This document shows positions 45,336 through 53,735 of a stretch of 64,000 nucleotides of DNA, piece after piece. A program made the translations under genes and the position numbers. The notes under the pieces are model-generated. The model had not been told where the DNA came from, searched no databases, and saw only the letters and a program-made list of their open reading frames with translations. Position 1 is the stretch's first letter. Each line of letters begins with the position of its first letter. The DNA is taken from assembly GCA_019459485.1 (NCBI GenBank), contig JAIBEZ010000032.1, positions 62,001-126,000 of the forward strand, given 5' to 3'. Origin of the DNA: Prolixibacteraceae bacterium. Lineage in GTDB: Bacteria > Bacteroidota > Bacteroidia > Bacteroidales > Prolixibacteraceae.

Positions 45336-45598
45336 AACGATTATCTTTTATTATTGAATGCAGAAATTTAGTTTGAAAGGATTTAGAACCATAAATGGAT
45401 GGACGAAATTATGCCCAATTTTGTAATAATTTGATTTTATGGAAAATTGCAGCCAGTTAAATGAACCTGGAGTATGGCTTTGTTTTTTTTTGAAAATGTT
45501 GTGGTGCAAGTTCGTATGAATAGAAAATAGAAATTAATTGTCTGGTTTGTGATGAAAAAAGATAATAATCTGCCAAAATTTTCCGAAAATAATTATAT

Positions 45599-45634
45599 AA
45601 AACAAGGATAAGAAATTACTCTTATCCTTGTTTT
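45599..45634 (-). terminator. Terminator of the duplicated-domain lipoprotein gene
   Basis: Stem AAAACAAGGATAAG / CTTATCCTTGTTTT with an 8-nt loop. Confidence 0.88.
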
Positions 45635-45692
45635 GTGTATTACATGAAATATTTTTAATACGAAATTATTAAATGTACACTAAAACGTAGAA

Positions 45693-46688
45693 TTAAAAAT
45701 TGTAGTAACTATACCACCCCCAGCGGCTTGAATTAAGCGGTGCTGATTGAAATGAAACAAAGTTCGGCAGGGGCATAGCAGGAATTGGAATAACAAAGCT
45801 ATGAGTTGGAGTTACTTCAGAATTTTTATATGGAAATAACTTATAATCAGGACATCCTCCCGTGTACTGGCCTAATTCTACAAGTTCTTCCATCGTTCCG
45901 ACAAATAAATGTGTGGTTTGCAGTGTTAACCCTTCTTTAGGAGTAACTAGTACGTTGATGTTGATGCCATTATCACTTATATTGACTTTTCCTGCTCCCC
46001 CTGTCGAAACTGGAAACTCCCAATTTTGGAGCATATATTCCATATTTTTTCCATTTTCAAAAATATTGACTCCTAACCAAGGACCTATCCATCCTTTATC
46101 ATTGAAATAATAAATCCCTTCAGTTGCAGCCCATTTATTAGATTCAAATGTTACTTTAACAGTTATCAATAATGGGTAAGTACATTTTGCAAATGCGGTT
46201 TCTTCTTGTATTGTTCCGTCTTCATTAACTTTCTTAACTACAGCATGAGCAACCACCATATAACCACCTTCTGGAGCGGGAATTGCTAATGTTATAGGAT
46301 CTAAACTATGTGTAGTACTGTTAAGATCAACTGCAGAATAAGGAAATTTGCCAATCTGTATGGCATTCTTGTTCATGCAAGTTTTTTGAAATTCATCCAA
46401 AGTGCCAACATAGAAATGAACTTCAGATAAGATCCACCCACCAGTAGTTACAAATTCCACCAGAAATTGATTTCCATCATGAGAATAAACAACCTTTCCA
46501 ACATCTATAGTTTGCCCGGCAATAAGGTCACATACCATATCGCCAGCTTGTGGAATTGTTGCACTTTTAAGTGTTAAGTCAGATTCAGAAATGTCTGTTG
46601 TTACCTCCTTGCTACACGAACTGATAAAAATGCCAAAAAAAAGAGCAATTATCCATCCTGATTGTTTTAAACTCAATTTTGTTTTCAT
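45693..46688 (-). CDS. Lipoprotein with internally duplicated domain, unknown function
   Basis: 331 aa. Lipobox ISSC (Cys25). Two related units can be seen: residues about 75-150 (WILSEVHFYVGTLDEF, IGKFPYSAVDLNSTTHSLD, IPAPEGGYMVVAHAVV) and about 240-325 (LTLQTTHLFVGTMEEL, YKLFPYKNSEVTPTHSFV, IPAMPLPNFVSFQSA). The H(F/L)(Y/F)VGT, FPY and THS motifs recur in surface lipoproteins of Bacteroidota, but I cannot name a family with a known role. Monocistronic with its own terminator. Confidence 0.75.
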   Translation of the reverse strand: MKTKLSLKQSGWIIALFFGIFISSCSKEVTTDISESDLTLKSATIPQAGDMVCDLIAGQTIDVGKVVYSHDGNQFLVEFVTTGGWILSEVHFYVGTLDEFQKTCMNKNAIQIGKFPYSAVDLNSTTHSLDPITLAIPAPEGGYMVVAHAVVKKVNEDGTIQEETAFAKCTYPLLITVKVTFESNKWAATEGIYYFNDKGWIGPWLGVNIFENGKNMEYMLQNWEFPVSTGGAGKVNISDNGININVLVTPKEGLTLQTTHLFVGTMEELVELGQYTGGCPDYKLFPYKNSEVTPTHSFVIPIPAMPLPNFVSFQSAPLNSSRWGWYSYYNF

Positions 46689-46851
46689 AGTAGTAAATTT
46701 AAAATTTTAAAAAAAAGATAATTCTAAATAAATGTGAATGATGAACTCAATTTTTACTTTTTTTCCATAAGATACAGCTATATTTATGCCGTTTGTATAT
46801 AAGCTCAGACATCAATTATCTAATAAAATTAGTCTGAAAACCCTTAAAAGA

Positions 46852-46868
46852 CAATACGTATTTTCCGA
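46852..46868 (-). promoter_or_regulatory. Possible operator, copy 2 (TCGGAAAATACGTATTG)
   Basis: Second copy of the motif at 45319. It is 164 bp upstream of the lipoprotein start and just past the asnB stop. Confidence 0.3.
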
Positions 46869-46882
46869 CATCTACCTCTTTT

Positions 46883-48856
46883 TTATTTTTCAATAACTCT
46901 ATAATTCATTAATCGATCAGGTTGAGCAATTATCGGTTCCTGAATAAACATTTTATAGAGTAATTGTGTCGAAAGAATTCCAACCAAAGCCATTTGGTCA
47001 ATTTCTGATGATGTTTCCTGCCGTTCTATTTTTGCCAGCAATGTCTCTACTTTTTCAGGATTAAAAATTCCGTATGACCTTATGGACGTATCCGAAAGAA
47101 TGTCGAAAATATAAGCAGGAGTATTTTTCGAATAAAGGCTGCCTGAAATAGGAGCCCGATAGGCTTGTTTCGGTCTTTGAGTTATTGAGGATGGGATTCT
47201 TCCTGCACTCAGCCTTTTTAGAATGAATTTTTCATTCAATGAATTCAGTTTTTGATTGTCAGGCAGATTGTTGCAGAATTCGATTACCCGATAATCTAAA
47301 AAGGGATAGCGACCCTCAACGGAATTGCCCATTGCCATCCGATCGCCTTGCGAGGATAACAAATATCCTGACATGAATATGGTAGCTTCGAGGTATTGAG
47401 ATTTTGAAAGATCACTCCAGTTTGCATAATCTTTCGGAAGGGTTTTGTAAACCTCATTGATTGACCTGCTTCCATTTTGAGACGATAGAATATCATCTGA
47501 AAAGAATGATTTTAAGCGGCCTGTATTGTTCCAGCGAAGCAGGTGCGAATATGCAGGATCTTCTGTTTCTTTTAGTTTGTATCCAAAAAACATTTTCAGA
47601 GCCAGATCGGGCGATTCCTTCATCATCGGAATATAGGGATAAAGTTTTGCCAATAACCTGGGACGTGCTTTCGAATTCGGTTCGTTGGCCCAAAATCTTC
47701 TGATTTTTGCTTCTTTGAAGATATTGTACCCTGCTAAAAACTCATCGGCACCTTCACCAGTAATAACCACCTTTATGTTGCTTTCCCTAACCTTTTTTGA
47801 CAACAAAAACATTGGGGTGGGAGAGGTTCTAAGAATCGGAAATTCCGTATGCCAGATTGTTTCAGCAAAATTCTCAGCCAATTCTTCCGCCGTGCATGAA
47901 AATGCAGTGTGGTTTGTGTTGAAAAACTTCGCAGCTTCGATTTGATAGGCTGTTTCGTCATATACCTTGTCTGTAAATCCGATTGAAAATGTATTTAATA
48001 CCTGCGGATTTATGGCATTGATGTAGGAAGTTGTTACACTTGAATCAAGTCCGCCGCTCAAATATGCACCAACCGGAACATCAGCCCTTAAACGAATTTT
48101 CACTGCATCGTGAAGTAAATTATCCAACTCTTCAATTGAGTCAGTCAAATTGCGGTTGTGGTTTTCTTTTTCTGAAGTGAAATTCATGCTCCAGTACTTT
48201 TTTGTTTGGATACCATTTGAATTCACGTGCATGTAATGTCCGGGCTGTAATTCAAAGATATTTTTGAAAGGAGTATTTGGAGTCAATGTAGTCCAGTAGG
48301 TGAATATTTGTGAAAGACTATCCTTGGCCAAAACTCTTTCAATCTGGTCAAGTGAAAAGAGTCCCTTAATTTCGGAACAAAAGGCAAAAGCTTCCTTTTG
48401 AGCCCAATAAAAAAGCGGACGAATTCCTACGCGGTCGCGGGCCAGAAACAGCTCTTTTTTGTTTCTATCCCAAATGCAAAAAGCAAACTGACCGTTAAAC
48501 TGTGTTAAACAATCATGACCATAGAGCGCGTACATTTGAACTACGACTTCGGTGTCACAGTTGGTTTTAAACTGAATGCCTTTATTGATCAAATCAGCTC
48601 TTAATTCTTTGTAATTGAAAATCTCGCCATTGTACACAATCCAATACCTTCCGGTTGTATCCGACATGGGTTGCTGGCCTGATGACAGATCAATGATACT
48701 AAGGCGTACGCTGCCGATTCCGATATTGCTGTCGAGAAGAACGCCGCTTTCATCCGGTCCCCGATGATTGATCAGGGAGAGCATTTTTTTTACGTTTTGT
48801 TCTGTCGAAGGTTCCTGGGCTGAATGATAATTGTATATTCCGGCGATTCCGCACAT
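46883..48856 (-). CDS. asnB: Asparagine synthetase B-type amidotransferase
   Basis: 657 aa. N-terminal glutaminase with the nucleophile Cys2 (MCGIAGIYNYHS), SDTTGRYWIVYNGEIFNYKELR and NGQFAFCIWD. C-terminal synthetase domain with the PP-loop SGGLDSSVTTSY and GEGADEFLAGY. Forms an amide from a carboxylate with glutamine and ATP. Members of this length are common in surface-polysaccharide and acyl-carrier clusters, where the acceptor is often not aspartate. Here it closes a cluster with an ACP, a ligase, two methyltransferases and an NadE-like enzyme, so a tailoring role is likely; free asparagine synthesis is the alternative. Confidence 0.88.
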   Translation of the reverse strand: MCGIAGIYNYHSAQEPSTEQNVKKMLSLINHRGPDESGVLLDSNIGIGSVRLSIIDLSSGQQPMSDTTGRYWIVYNGEIFNYKELRADLINKGIQFKTNCDTEVVVQMYALYGHDCLTQFNGQFAFCIWDRNKKELFLARDRVGIRPLFYWAQKEAFAFCSEIKGLFSLDQIERVLAKDSLSQIFTYWTTLTPNTPFKNIFELQPGHYMHVNSNGIQTKKYWSMNFTSEKENHNRNLTDSIEELDNLLHDAVKIRLRADVPVGAYLSGGLDSSVTTSYINAINPQVLNTFSIGFTDKVYDETAYQIEAAKFFNTNHTAFSCTAEELAENFAETIWHTEFPILRTSPTPMFLLSKKVRESNIKVVITGEGADEFLAGYNIFKEAKIRRFWANEPNSKARPRLLAKLYPYIPMMKESPDLALKMFFGYKLKETEDPAYSHLLRWNNTGRLKSFFSDDILSSQNGSRSINEVYKTLPKDYANWSDLSKSQYLEATIFMSGYLLSSQGDRMAMGNSVEGRYPFLDYRVIEFCNNLPDNQKLNSLNEKFILKRLSAGRIPSSITQRPKQAYRAPISGSLYSKNTPAYIFDILSDTSIRSYGIFNPEKVETLLAKIERQETSSEIDQMALVGILSTQLLYKMFIQEPIIAQPDRLMNYRVIEK

Positions 48857-48948
48857 AAAAATTAAGTTAATTTATTATTGATAGATATTTTCCGGGTTCA
48901 ATTTCAGTCCTTTTAATCTGTTGATGGTTTTTCCGGTTGATGTTTAAA

Positions 48949-49863
48949 TCAATGATTTCCTTTGTTGACCATTCTTGCTTTTAAAACGCGTATGTTACCA
49001 TGTTTGTCAAAAATTTCAGTTATTTCTCCATAATTTGCATTTGAGTTAAGCCTTTTCGACAGAAATTCTCCCTGCCCCAAGCCACATTCAAAAATCAGGT
49101 ATCCATTTTTACGCAGGTAATCCGGTGAGATTGAAATGAGTTTATTGAAAATTGATAATCCTAATGGTCCTGCATCAAAAGCTTTAGAAGGTTCGTGATC
49201 GGCAATTTCCCTTGCCATTTGTTTCACTTTTACTGATGAAATGTATGGCGGTGCACTCACAATGATGTCTGTTTTATTCTTCAGATTTAGCATTTCAAAT
49301 GGATCAAACATATCGGAATTGTAAAAAGTGACCAGTTTTTCCAGACCAAAATGCTTCGCATTAATCTTTGCCGCATCTATCGCAGGCTGGTAGATATCTG
49401 ACCCTAAAACAACTGTATTTTTGCAGTAATGGGCGATGGCCAGTGCAATTGTTCCGATGCCAGTGCATAAATCAATCACTGTAACTTTTTCTTCGCGTTG
49501 ATAATTAGTCAATAACAAATCAATGGTTGTTCCGGCCAGAAGTTCTGTTTCCTTGCGTGGAATGTACAGTCCTTTGTTCAAAATGTAATCCAATCCCATG
49601 AAATTCTGCCTTTCGGTGAGGTGAGCCAAAGGCACTCCCATAAGCCTGTCTTTTATTAATTCATCAAGTATTTCAAAATGGGCAGACTCCAGAAAAGGTA
49701 GGTCAATTTGATTTGCGGATATTGCAGAAACCCGGTTTCCTGCTGCGGTATGCCATAAGGCGCTCAGGGTATTGTGCGCGTTTTCTTCACTTTTGTCGGT
49801 AAGTACGGTTAACTGTTTTTCAATTCTTTCCAGGATATTCCCAAATACAACTTTTTGTGGCAT
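48949..49863 (-). CDS. PrmC/HemK-like methyltransferase 1, altered catalytic motif
   Basis: 304 aa. Two-part layout of PrmC: N-terminal helical domain (HLTERQNFMGLDY) and a Rossmann SAM domain (VIDLCTGIGTIALAIA, residues 129-144). The NPPY motif that holds the target amide in N5-glutamine methyltransferases reads SAPPYIS (Ala204), so the substrate Asn is lost. It shares the unusual opening and order with the second copy at 50662, so the two are paralogues. With the key residue changed, glutamine methylation of release factors is doubtful; another small-molecule or carrier-bound substrate, or loss of activity, is possible. Confidence 0.82.
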   Translation of the reverse strand: MPQKVVFGNILERIEKQLTVLTDKSEENAHNTLSALWHTAAGNRVSAISANQIDLPFLESAHFEILDELIKDRLMGVPLAHLTERQNFMGLDYILNKGLYIPRKETELLAGTTIDLLLTNYQREEKVTVIDLCTGIGTIALAIAHYCKNTVVLGSDIYQPAIDAAKINAKHFGLEKLVTFYNSDMFDPFEMLNLKNKTDIIVSAPPYISSVKVKQMAREIADHEPSKAFDAGPLGLSIFNKLISISPDYLRKNGYLIFECGLGQGEFLSKRLNSNANYGEITEIFDKHGNIRVLKARMVNKGNH

Positions 49864-49893
49864 GCGCTGCTTCCTTATTTTATTGTGTTTTTT

Positions 49894-50304
49894 TTATACT
49901 ACTATTTGTGATTCATCTATTTGAACGGTCGTTTTTGAATAGGTAAGTTTTTGACTGATTTTCCCATCAATAAAATATAAAATATCAGCACCACGCCTTA
50001 TTTCTTGTTTACCTATAAATGGTTTTAATGCTGATGGCCATTCAAGCCGCCACGTAAAAAGCATCTTTTGTTCATCTTCATCAAAAAAGAGATCTTCCTG
50101 AATAAATTTAAAATTGCCATGATTTAGGAACCAGGGAGTCCATGATCTCCTCAATGTGTTTTTCCCTTCAATCTTTGTATCTGTCCAGTTTTCGAAAACA
50201 ATGTCTTCATGCATTAATTTCATGACTTCATCCAAATCATGTTCATTCCATGCCATGAGCCAATCATTAAATAAAACAAGTATTTCGCTCTTTGAAAGAT
50301 TCAT
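49894..50304 (-). CDS. NTF2/SnoaL-like protein
   Basis: 136 aa from the ATG at 50304 (MNLSKSEILV); a GTG ten codons earlier is less likely. Cone-shaped NTF2-like fold: FNDWLMAWNEHDLDEVMKLM, HEDIVFENWTDTKIEGKNTL, LFTWRLEWPS and RRGADILYFIDGKISQKLTY. Family members include SnoaL-type cyclases, isomerases and dehydratases as well as non-catalytic proteins. Its place between two methyltransferases, near a ligase and a carrier protein, points to a small-molecule step. Confidence 0.82.
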   Translation of the reverse strand: MNLSKSEILVLFNDWLMAWNEHDLDEVMKLMHEDIVFENWTDTKIEGKNTLRRSWTPWFLNHGNFKFIQEDLFFDEDEQKMLFTWRLEWPSALKPFIGKQEIRRGADILYFIDGKISQKLTYSKTTVQIDESQIVV

Positions 50305-50661
50305 TTTGTCATTTTTTTTAAATTGTATAGTCACTGAAAATACTATTAACGCTAAAATTCCGGCTCAACAACGGATCGTATGGGTTTTATCTTTTATTCA
50401 CAAATTTAACGTCTTCATATTATTTTGAATAAGGTAATAAGGTTGTGTTTGTATGGTACTATTGTACTAAGGTTAAATTTTCAAAATAAGGTTTTAAATA
50501 TTTATGTGTTTACACATAGGGCTCGTTACTCCGAAAAGAACATTATTCCTGGTTTATAAGCCTCAGCAGAATATTTTCACCTAACCAACCTTAACCTTAT
50601 TAATCAACAATTAATTTGAGGCAAACGTTACAGGCATACTTTTAATCCTTTTGCAACTGAT
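50305..50661. other. 357-bp gap within the tailoring cluster
   Basis: No gene. Repeated AAGGTT units (AATAAGGTAATAAGGTTG about 50429-50446, TAAGGTTAAA, AATAAGGTTT) on the left and the complement CCTTAACCTTATTAATC near 50590, so the region could form a long-range hairpin. Confidence 0.5.
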
Positions 50662-51561
50662 TTAAGTACTTGTTTTTGAAGCTGCTATCACCCTAATGTG
50701 GCCGTCATTGTCAGTAAATGATTTTATTTGCTGATACTGATTTGATTTTTCGCACAACTGAATTACAAAAGGACCCTGACCAAGACCGACCTCAAAAATG
50801 AGCCAGCCATTTCCGGATAAAAACCGGGGCGAATCCTGAATGAGTTTTTGAATTACTTTCAGTCCAATCATTCCTCCATCAAAAGCCATTGACGGTTCGT
50901 TGACCGCTATTTCTGAATTCATTTTTAAAACTTTCGACGATGAGATATAAGGAGGATTGCAAACAATCAGGTCGATTTCACCCCAAAATTCGTCGGATTC
51001 AAATTGTGAGAATAAATCACTTTGGACAACTTCTACTCTTTTATTTAGGTTTAAAAATGAAATATTGTCCTTTGTCAACGCTACAGCGTCCGGCGAAAGA
51101 TCTGAAGAATAAACGATTGTGTCGGGTTGCAGGAATGCCAGGGCTAAACCAAGATTTCCGGAACCACAGCAGACATCCATCAAATTGAGGATAGTTTTCT
51201 TTTCGGCTATTTTTTTACAAAGTTCAAGTGCCGATTGTCCTAAAATTTCTGTTTCTTTTCTTGGAATCAGCGCCCTTTTGTCGCACCTAAATTCGATCCC
51301 CATAAAGTTTTGACGACCTGTCAGGTGAGCCAGCGGAGTGCCGCTGATCCGCTTTTCAGCCAGTTGGAGCAAAGTGATTTTTTGCTGTTCCGAAAGTTGA
51401 GGAAGCGGAAGTTGTGCTGCTTTTGTAGCCGATAATGAAATTCCAAAGGCCTTGTTCCAGAGTGCTTTTATCGTTGAATCGACCGTTTCTTCCGGTTTAT
51501 CTTCCAGAATAGAAAGGTTGCGCTCAAAATCCTGCCTTATTTTTTGGTACAATTCTTCCAT
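50662..51561 (-). CDS. PrmC/HemK-like methyltransferase 2
   Basis: 299 aa. Same layout as the gene at 48949: HLTGRQNFMGIEFRCDKRAL, IPRKETEILGQ, SAM site LMDVCCGSGNLGLALA (127-142) and an intact NPPYIS (Asn202), followed by SSSKVLKMNSEIAVNEPS and AFDGGMIGLKVIQKLI. By family it methylates a glutamine side-chain amide, classically GGQ of release factors. Its place in a carrier-protein cluster with a diverged twin makes a dedicated role more likely than the housekeeping PrmC. It starts 1 bp downstream of the ligase stop. Confidence 0.85.
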   Translation of the reverse strand: MEELYQKIRQDFERNLSILEDKPEETVDSTIKALWNKAFGISLSATKAAQLPLPQLSEQQKITLLQLAEKRISGTPLAHLTGRQNFMGIEFRCDKRALIPRKETEILGQSALELCKKIAEKKTILNLMDVCCGSGNLGLALAFLQPDTIVYSSDLSPDAVALTKDNISFLNLNKRVEVVQSDLFSQFESDEFWGEIDLIVCNPPYISSSKVLKMNSEIAVNEPSMAFDGGMIGLKVIQKLIQDSPRFLSGNGWLIFEVGLGQGPFVIQLCEKSNQYQQIKSFTDNDGHIRVIAASKTST

Positions 51562-51562
51562 C

Positions 51563-53119
51563 CTATTTATTCAGAAGCTTTTTCAATTCTGCCTTGTCAA
51601 TTTTTCCATTGCTGCTTTTGGGCATTTCAGTCACAAAGATGATTCTTTGTGGTACCATAAACGGTTCCAGATTGGCCATACATTCCCGCTGGATTTCCTT
51701 TTCAATAAATGGCTCCTGATTATAGGTGGTTGCAAAAGCGATTATTGATTCACCTAAAATGACATCTGGAATACCCAGTACCGCCACTTCTTTGATTCCT
51801 TCAATTTTATAGATTGTATTTTCAACTTCAACCGGACTTACCTTTTCACCGCGCGTTTTGATGATGTCATCATTTCTTCCCAGAAAATAAAGGAATCCGT
51901 CTTCATCCATTTTAAACAAATCGTGCGCACACAGGATTTTTTCGCTCGGAATAAGCCCGGGTTTGAGCATCTTAGCACTCAATTCTTCGTTGTTCCAATA
52001 ACCAGCCATCACGTGAGGTCCGCGTACATGCAGTGTGCCGGGTTCTCCCGGGTCAACCGGAATCCCTTCCGAAGAAAGTAGAAAGACCTCTGTTCCCGGT
52101 ATTGCTTTACCAACTGAATCTTTTTTTAAGTCGATTAACTCCGGTTCGAGGTAACAAACCCTTTTACACTCGGTTAAACCATACATTTTGAAAATCAATG
52201 CATTTGGGAATATTTTCTGCAAATCGCCAATGAATTCAGCCGGAAGTGCTGCGGCTGTATTTGTAATTTTTTTTACACAATCAAATGTGATTCCCGTTTT
52301 TTTGTGCATCGTGATCATCATTGCATAAATGGACGGGACACCTGGGAAAACGGTCGGTTTTTGCAGTTCAATCTGGCGGAATATGGCAGGCGGAAAATTG
52401 AACGATTGCTCAATGATGAGTGTCCCGCCAATTGTTACGGACATAATCAATTGATAAAGACCATAATCGAAAGCCAATGGCAAAACCAGCATAATCCGTT
52501 CTTCATCGGTCAAACGCAAATATTCAATGAGACTCCACGAAGTAAAAACCATCGATTGATGGGTCATCATCACCCCTTTGGGAAAGCCGGTGCTTCCTGA
52601 AGTATAAATTAAAGCCGCTAAATCATTGGGAATAGTCTTGGGTAGTTGGGCTTCATCGTTATTGGTTTGAATAATATCTTCAAAATTTTTAAATGAATTG
52701 TCTGAAGTCGTTAATTCAGAAATGATTACCTGCATCACTTCGCTGAGACCGACCAATGAAGAAGAAAGTTCGTTTATAAGCTGATTTTCTGAAATAACGA
52801 TTTTCGCCCCGCAATCATTTAGAATGTAATTTAATTTATTTGCCTTTGTTTGTGGGTTGATCACCAAAAAAACTCCGCCCGCAAGCGTGATTCCATAAAT
52901 TGAAACGATGCATTGCCATGAGTTATTCATGTATATCGCAATCCGGTCACCTTTTCTGATTCCTTTGTTTACAAGATGAAACGCCAGGCTTTCCGAACAT
53001 TCTTTCAATTTTTGATAGGAATACGTTTCGCCTTTGTATATGGCAGCTGTTTTGTCAGGATGCCTGGCGGCAGAAAACAAGAGTGCTTCGCCAAGTATAC
53101 GTTGTGGTCTCGAAATCAT
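51563..53119 (-). CDS. AMP-forming acyl-CoA/acyl-ACP ligase
   Basis: 518 aa, ANL superfamily. AMP-binding P-loop YTSGSTGFPKG (172-182), MYGLTE motif (A5), YFLGRNDDIIKTRGEKVSP hinge (A8) and the C-terminal SSNGKIDKAELKK with the catalytic Lys (A10). Activates a carboxylic acid as acyl-AMP and loads it to a thiol, here most likely the carrier protein encoded next to it. The substrate cannot be read from sequence. Closely linked to the methyltransferase 2 gene (1-bp gap). Confidence 0.9.
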   Translation of the reverse strand: MISRPQRILGEALLFSAARHPDKTAAIYKGETYSYQKLKECSESLAFHLVNKGIRKGDRIAIYMNNSWQCIVSIYGITLAGGVFLVINPQTKANKLNYILNDCGAKIVISENQLINELSSSLVGLSEVMQVIISELTTSDNSFKNFEDIIQTNNDEAQLPKTIPNDLAALIYTSGSTGFPKGVMMTHQSMVFTSWSLIEYLRLTDEERIMLVLPLAFDYGLYQLIMSVTIGGTLIIEQSFNFPPAIFRQIELQKPTVFPGVPSIYAMMITMHKKTGITFDCVKKITNTAAALPAEFIGDLQKIFPNALIFKMYGLTECKRVCYLEPELIDLKKDSVGKAIPGTEVFLLSSEGIPVDPGEPGTLHVRGPHVMAGYWNNEELSAKMLKPGLIPSEKILCAHDLFKMDEDGFLYFLGRNDDIIKTRGEKVSPVEVENTIYKIEGIKEVAVLGIPDVILGESIIAFATTYNQEPFIEKEIQRECMANLEPFMVPQRIIFVTEMPKSSNGKIDKAELKKLLNK

Positions 53120-53443
53120 AGAAATGAGTTTATTTATGAAAGTCTGAGTCCACTACAAAAAGTCGATTAGTTATCCCGAAGGGATAAAATTTGAATAACC
53201 ACCGGTAAAACCGGTGGAAAAAATGAAATAAAAATGGCAACCCTGAAAGGGTTGAACTTTTACTGTGTTTATATTCAACCCCTTCAGGGTTGCTTGTTCG
53301 TCTTTCATTCTTCCGTCCCGATTTACTATCGGGACGGTTATTCATATTCAGTCCTTTCAGGACTATTTTTTACTTTCTGACTTTTCGGAGAGGATTCGAG
53401 TCTATTTCTTATTTGCGTAACTTCTTTTTTCAATGCCTATTTG
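53120..53443. repeat. Stacked palindromes between the ligase and ACP genes
   Basis: 324-bp gap inside the operon with at least four hairpins in a row: ATCCCGAAGGGAT (about 53174-53186), ACCACCGGTAAAACCGGTGG (about 53199-53218), an AACCCTGAAAGGGTT / AACCCCTTCAGGGTT pair (about 53237-53298) and CCGTCCCGAT...ATCGGGACGG (53313-53337). A further CCTTTCAGG follows. No gene. Such stacks are common between genes in Bacteroidota. Confidence 0.75.
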
Positions 53444-53701
53444 CTAACCAACGGTGCCAACCTTAAGTTTTCGTGATATAAAATTTGTAATGGCATCAAC
53501 GGATTCAAAATTTGATTCTACCAACTCATTGTCGGCAACTTCAACTGAGAATTCATCTTCAATGAACCCGATGATTGATATAAAGCCCATGGAATCCATG
53601 ATTCCCTCAGCAAAAATGAGGGTGTCGTTGTTGACCTGATCGCCTGATACATAAGAAGTCCGAAGTATGAACTCTTTAATTTTTTCCTGAATGTGCTGCA
53701 T
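53444..53701 (-). CDS. Acyl carrier protein (stand-alone)
   Basis: 85 aa, acidic. Phosphopantetheine site Ser37 in GIMDSMGF (canonical DSL changed to DSM), with helix 2 after it (GFISIIGFIEDEFSVEV) and DNELVESNFESVDAITNFI. It is not the fatty-acid ACP and is probably loaded by the ligase encoded downstream. It follows the NadE-like gene by 34 bp. Confidence 0.9.
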   Translation of the reverse strand: MQHIQEKIKEFILRTSYVSGDQVNNDTLIFAEGIMDSMGFISIIGFIEDEFSVEVADNELVESNFESVDAITNFISRKLKVGTVG

Positions 53702-53735
53702 GATTTATTGCTATTTATTGAATTTTTAATTTATA

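Larger units (their letters stand above)
45066..45692. other. 627-bp intergenic region upstream of the kinase locus
   Basis: No gene. Contains copy 2 of the dispersed repeat, a TACGTA-centred motif at 45319-45335, and the terminator of the lipoprotein gene at 45599-45634. The rest is AT-rich. Confidence 0.6.
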
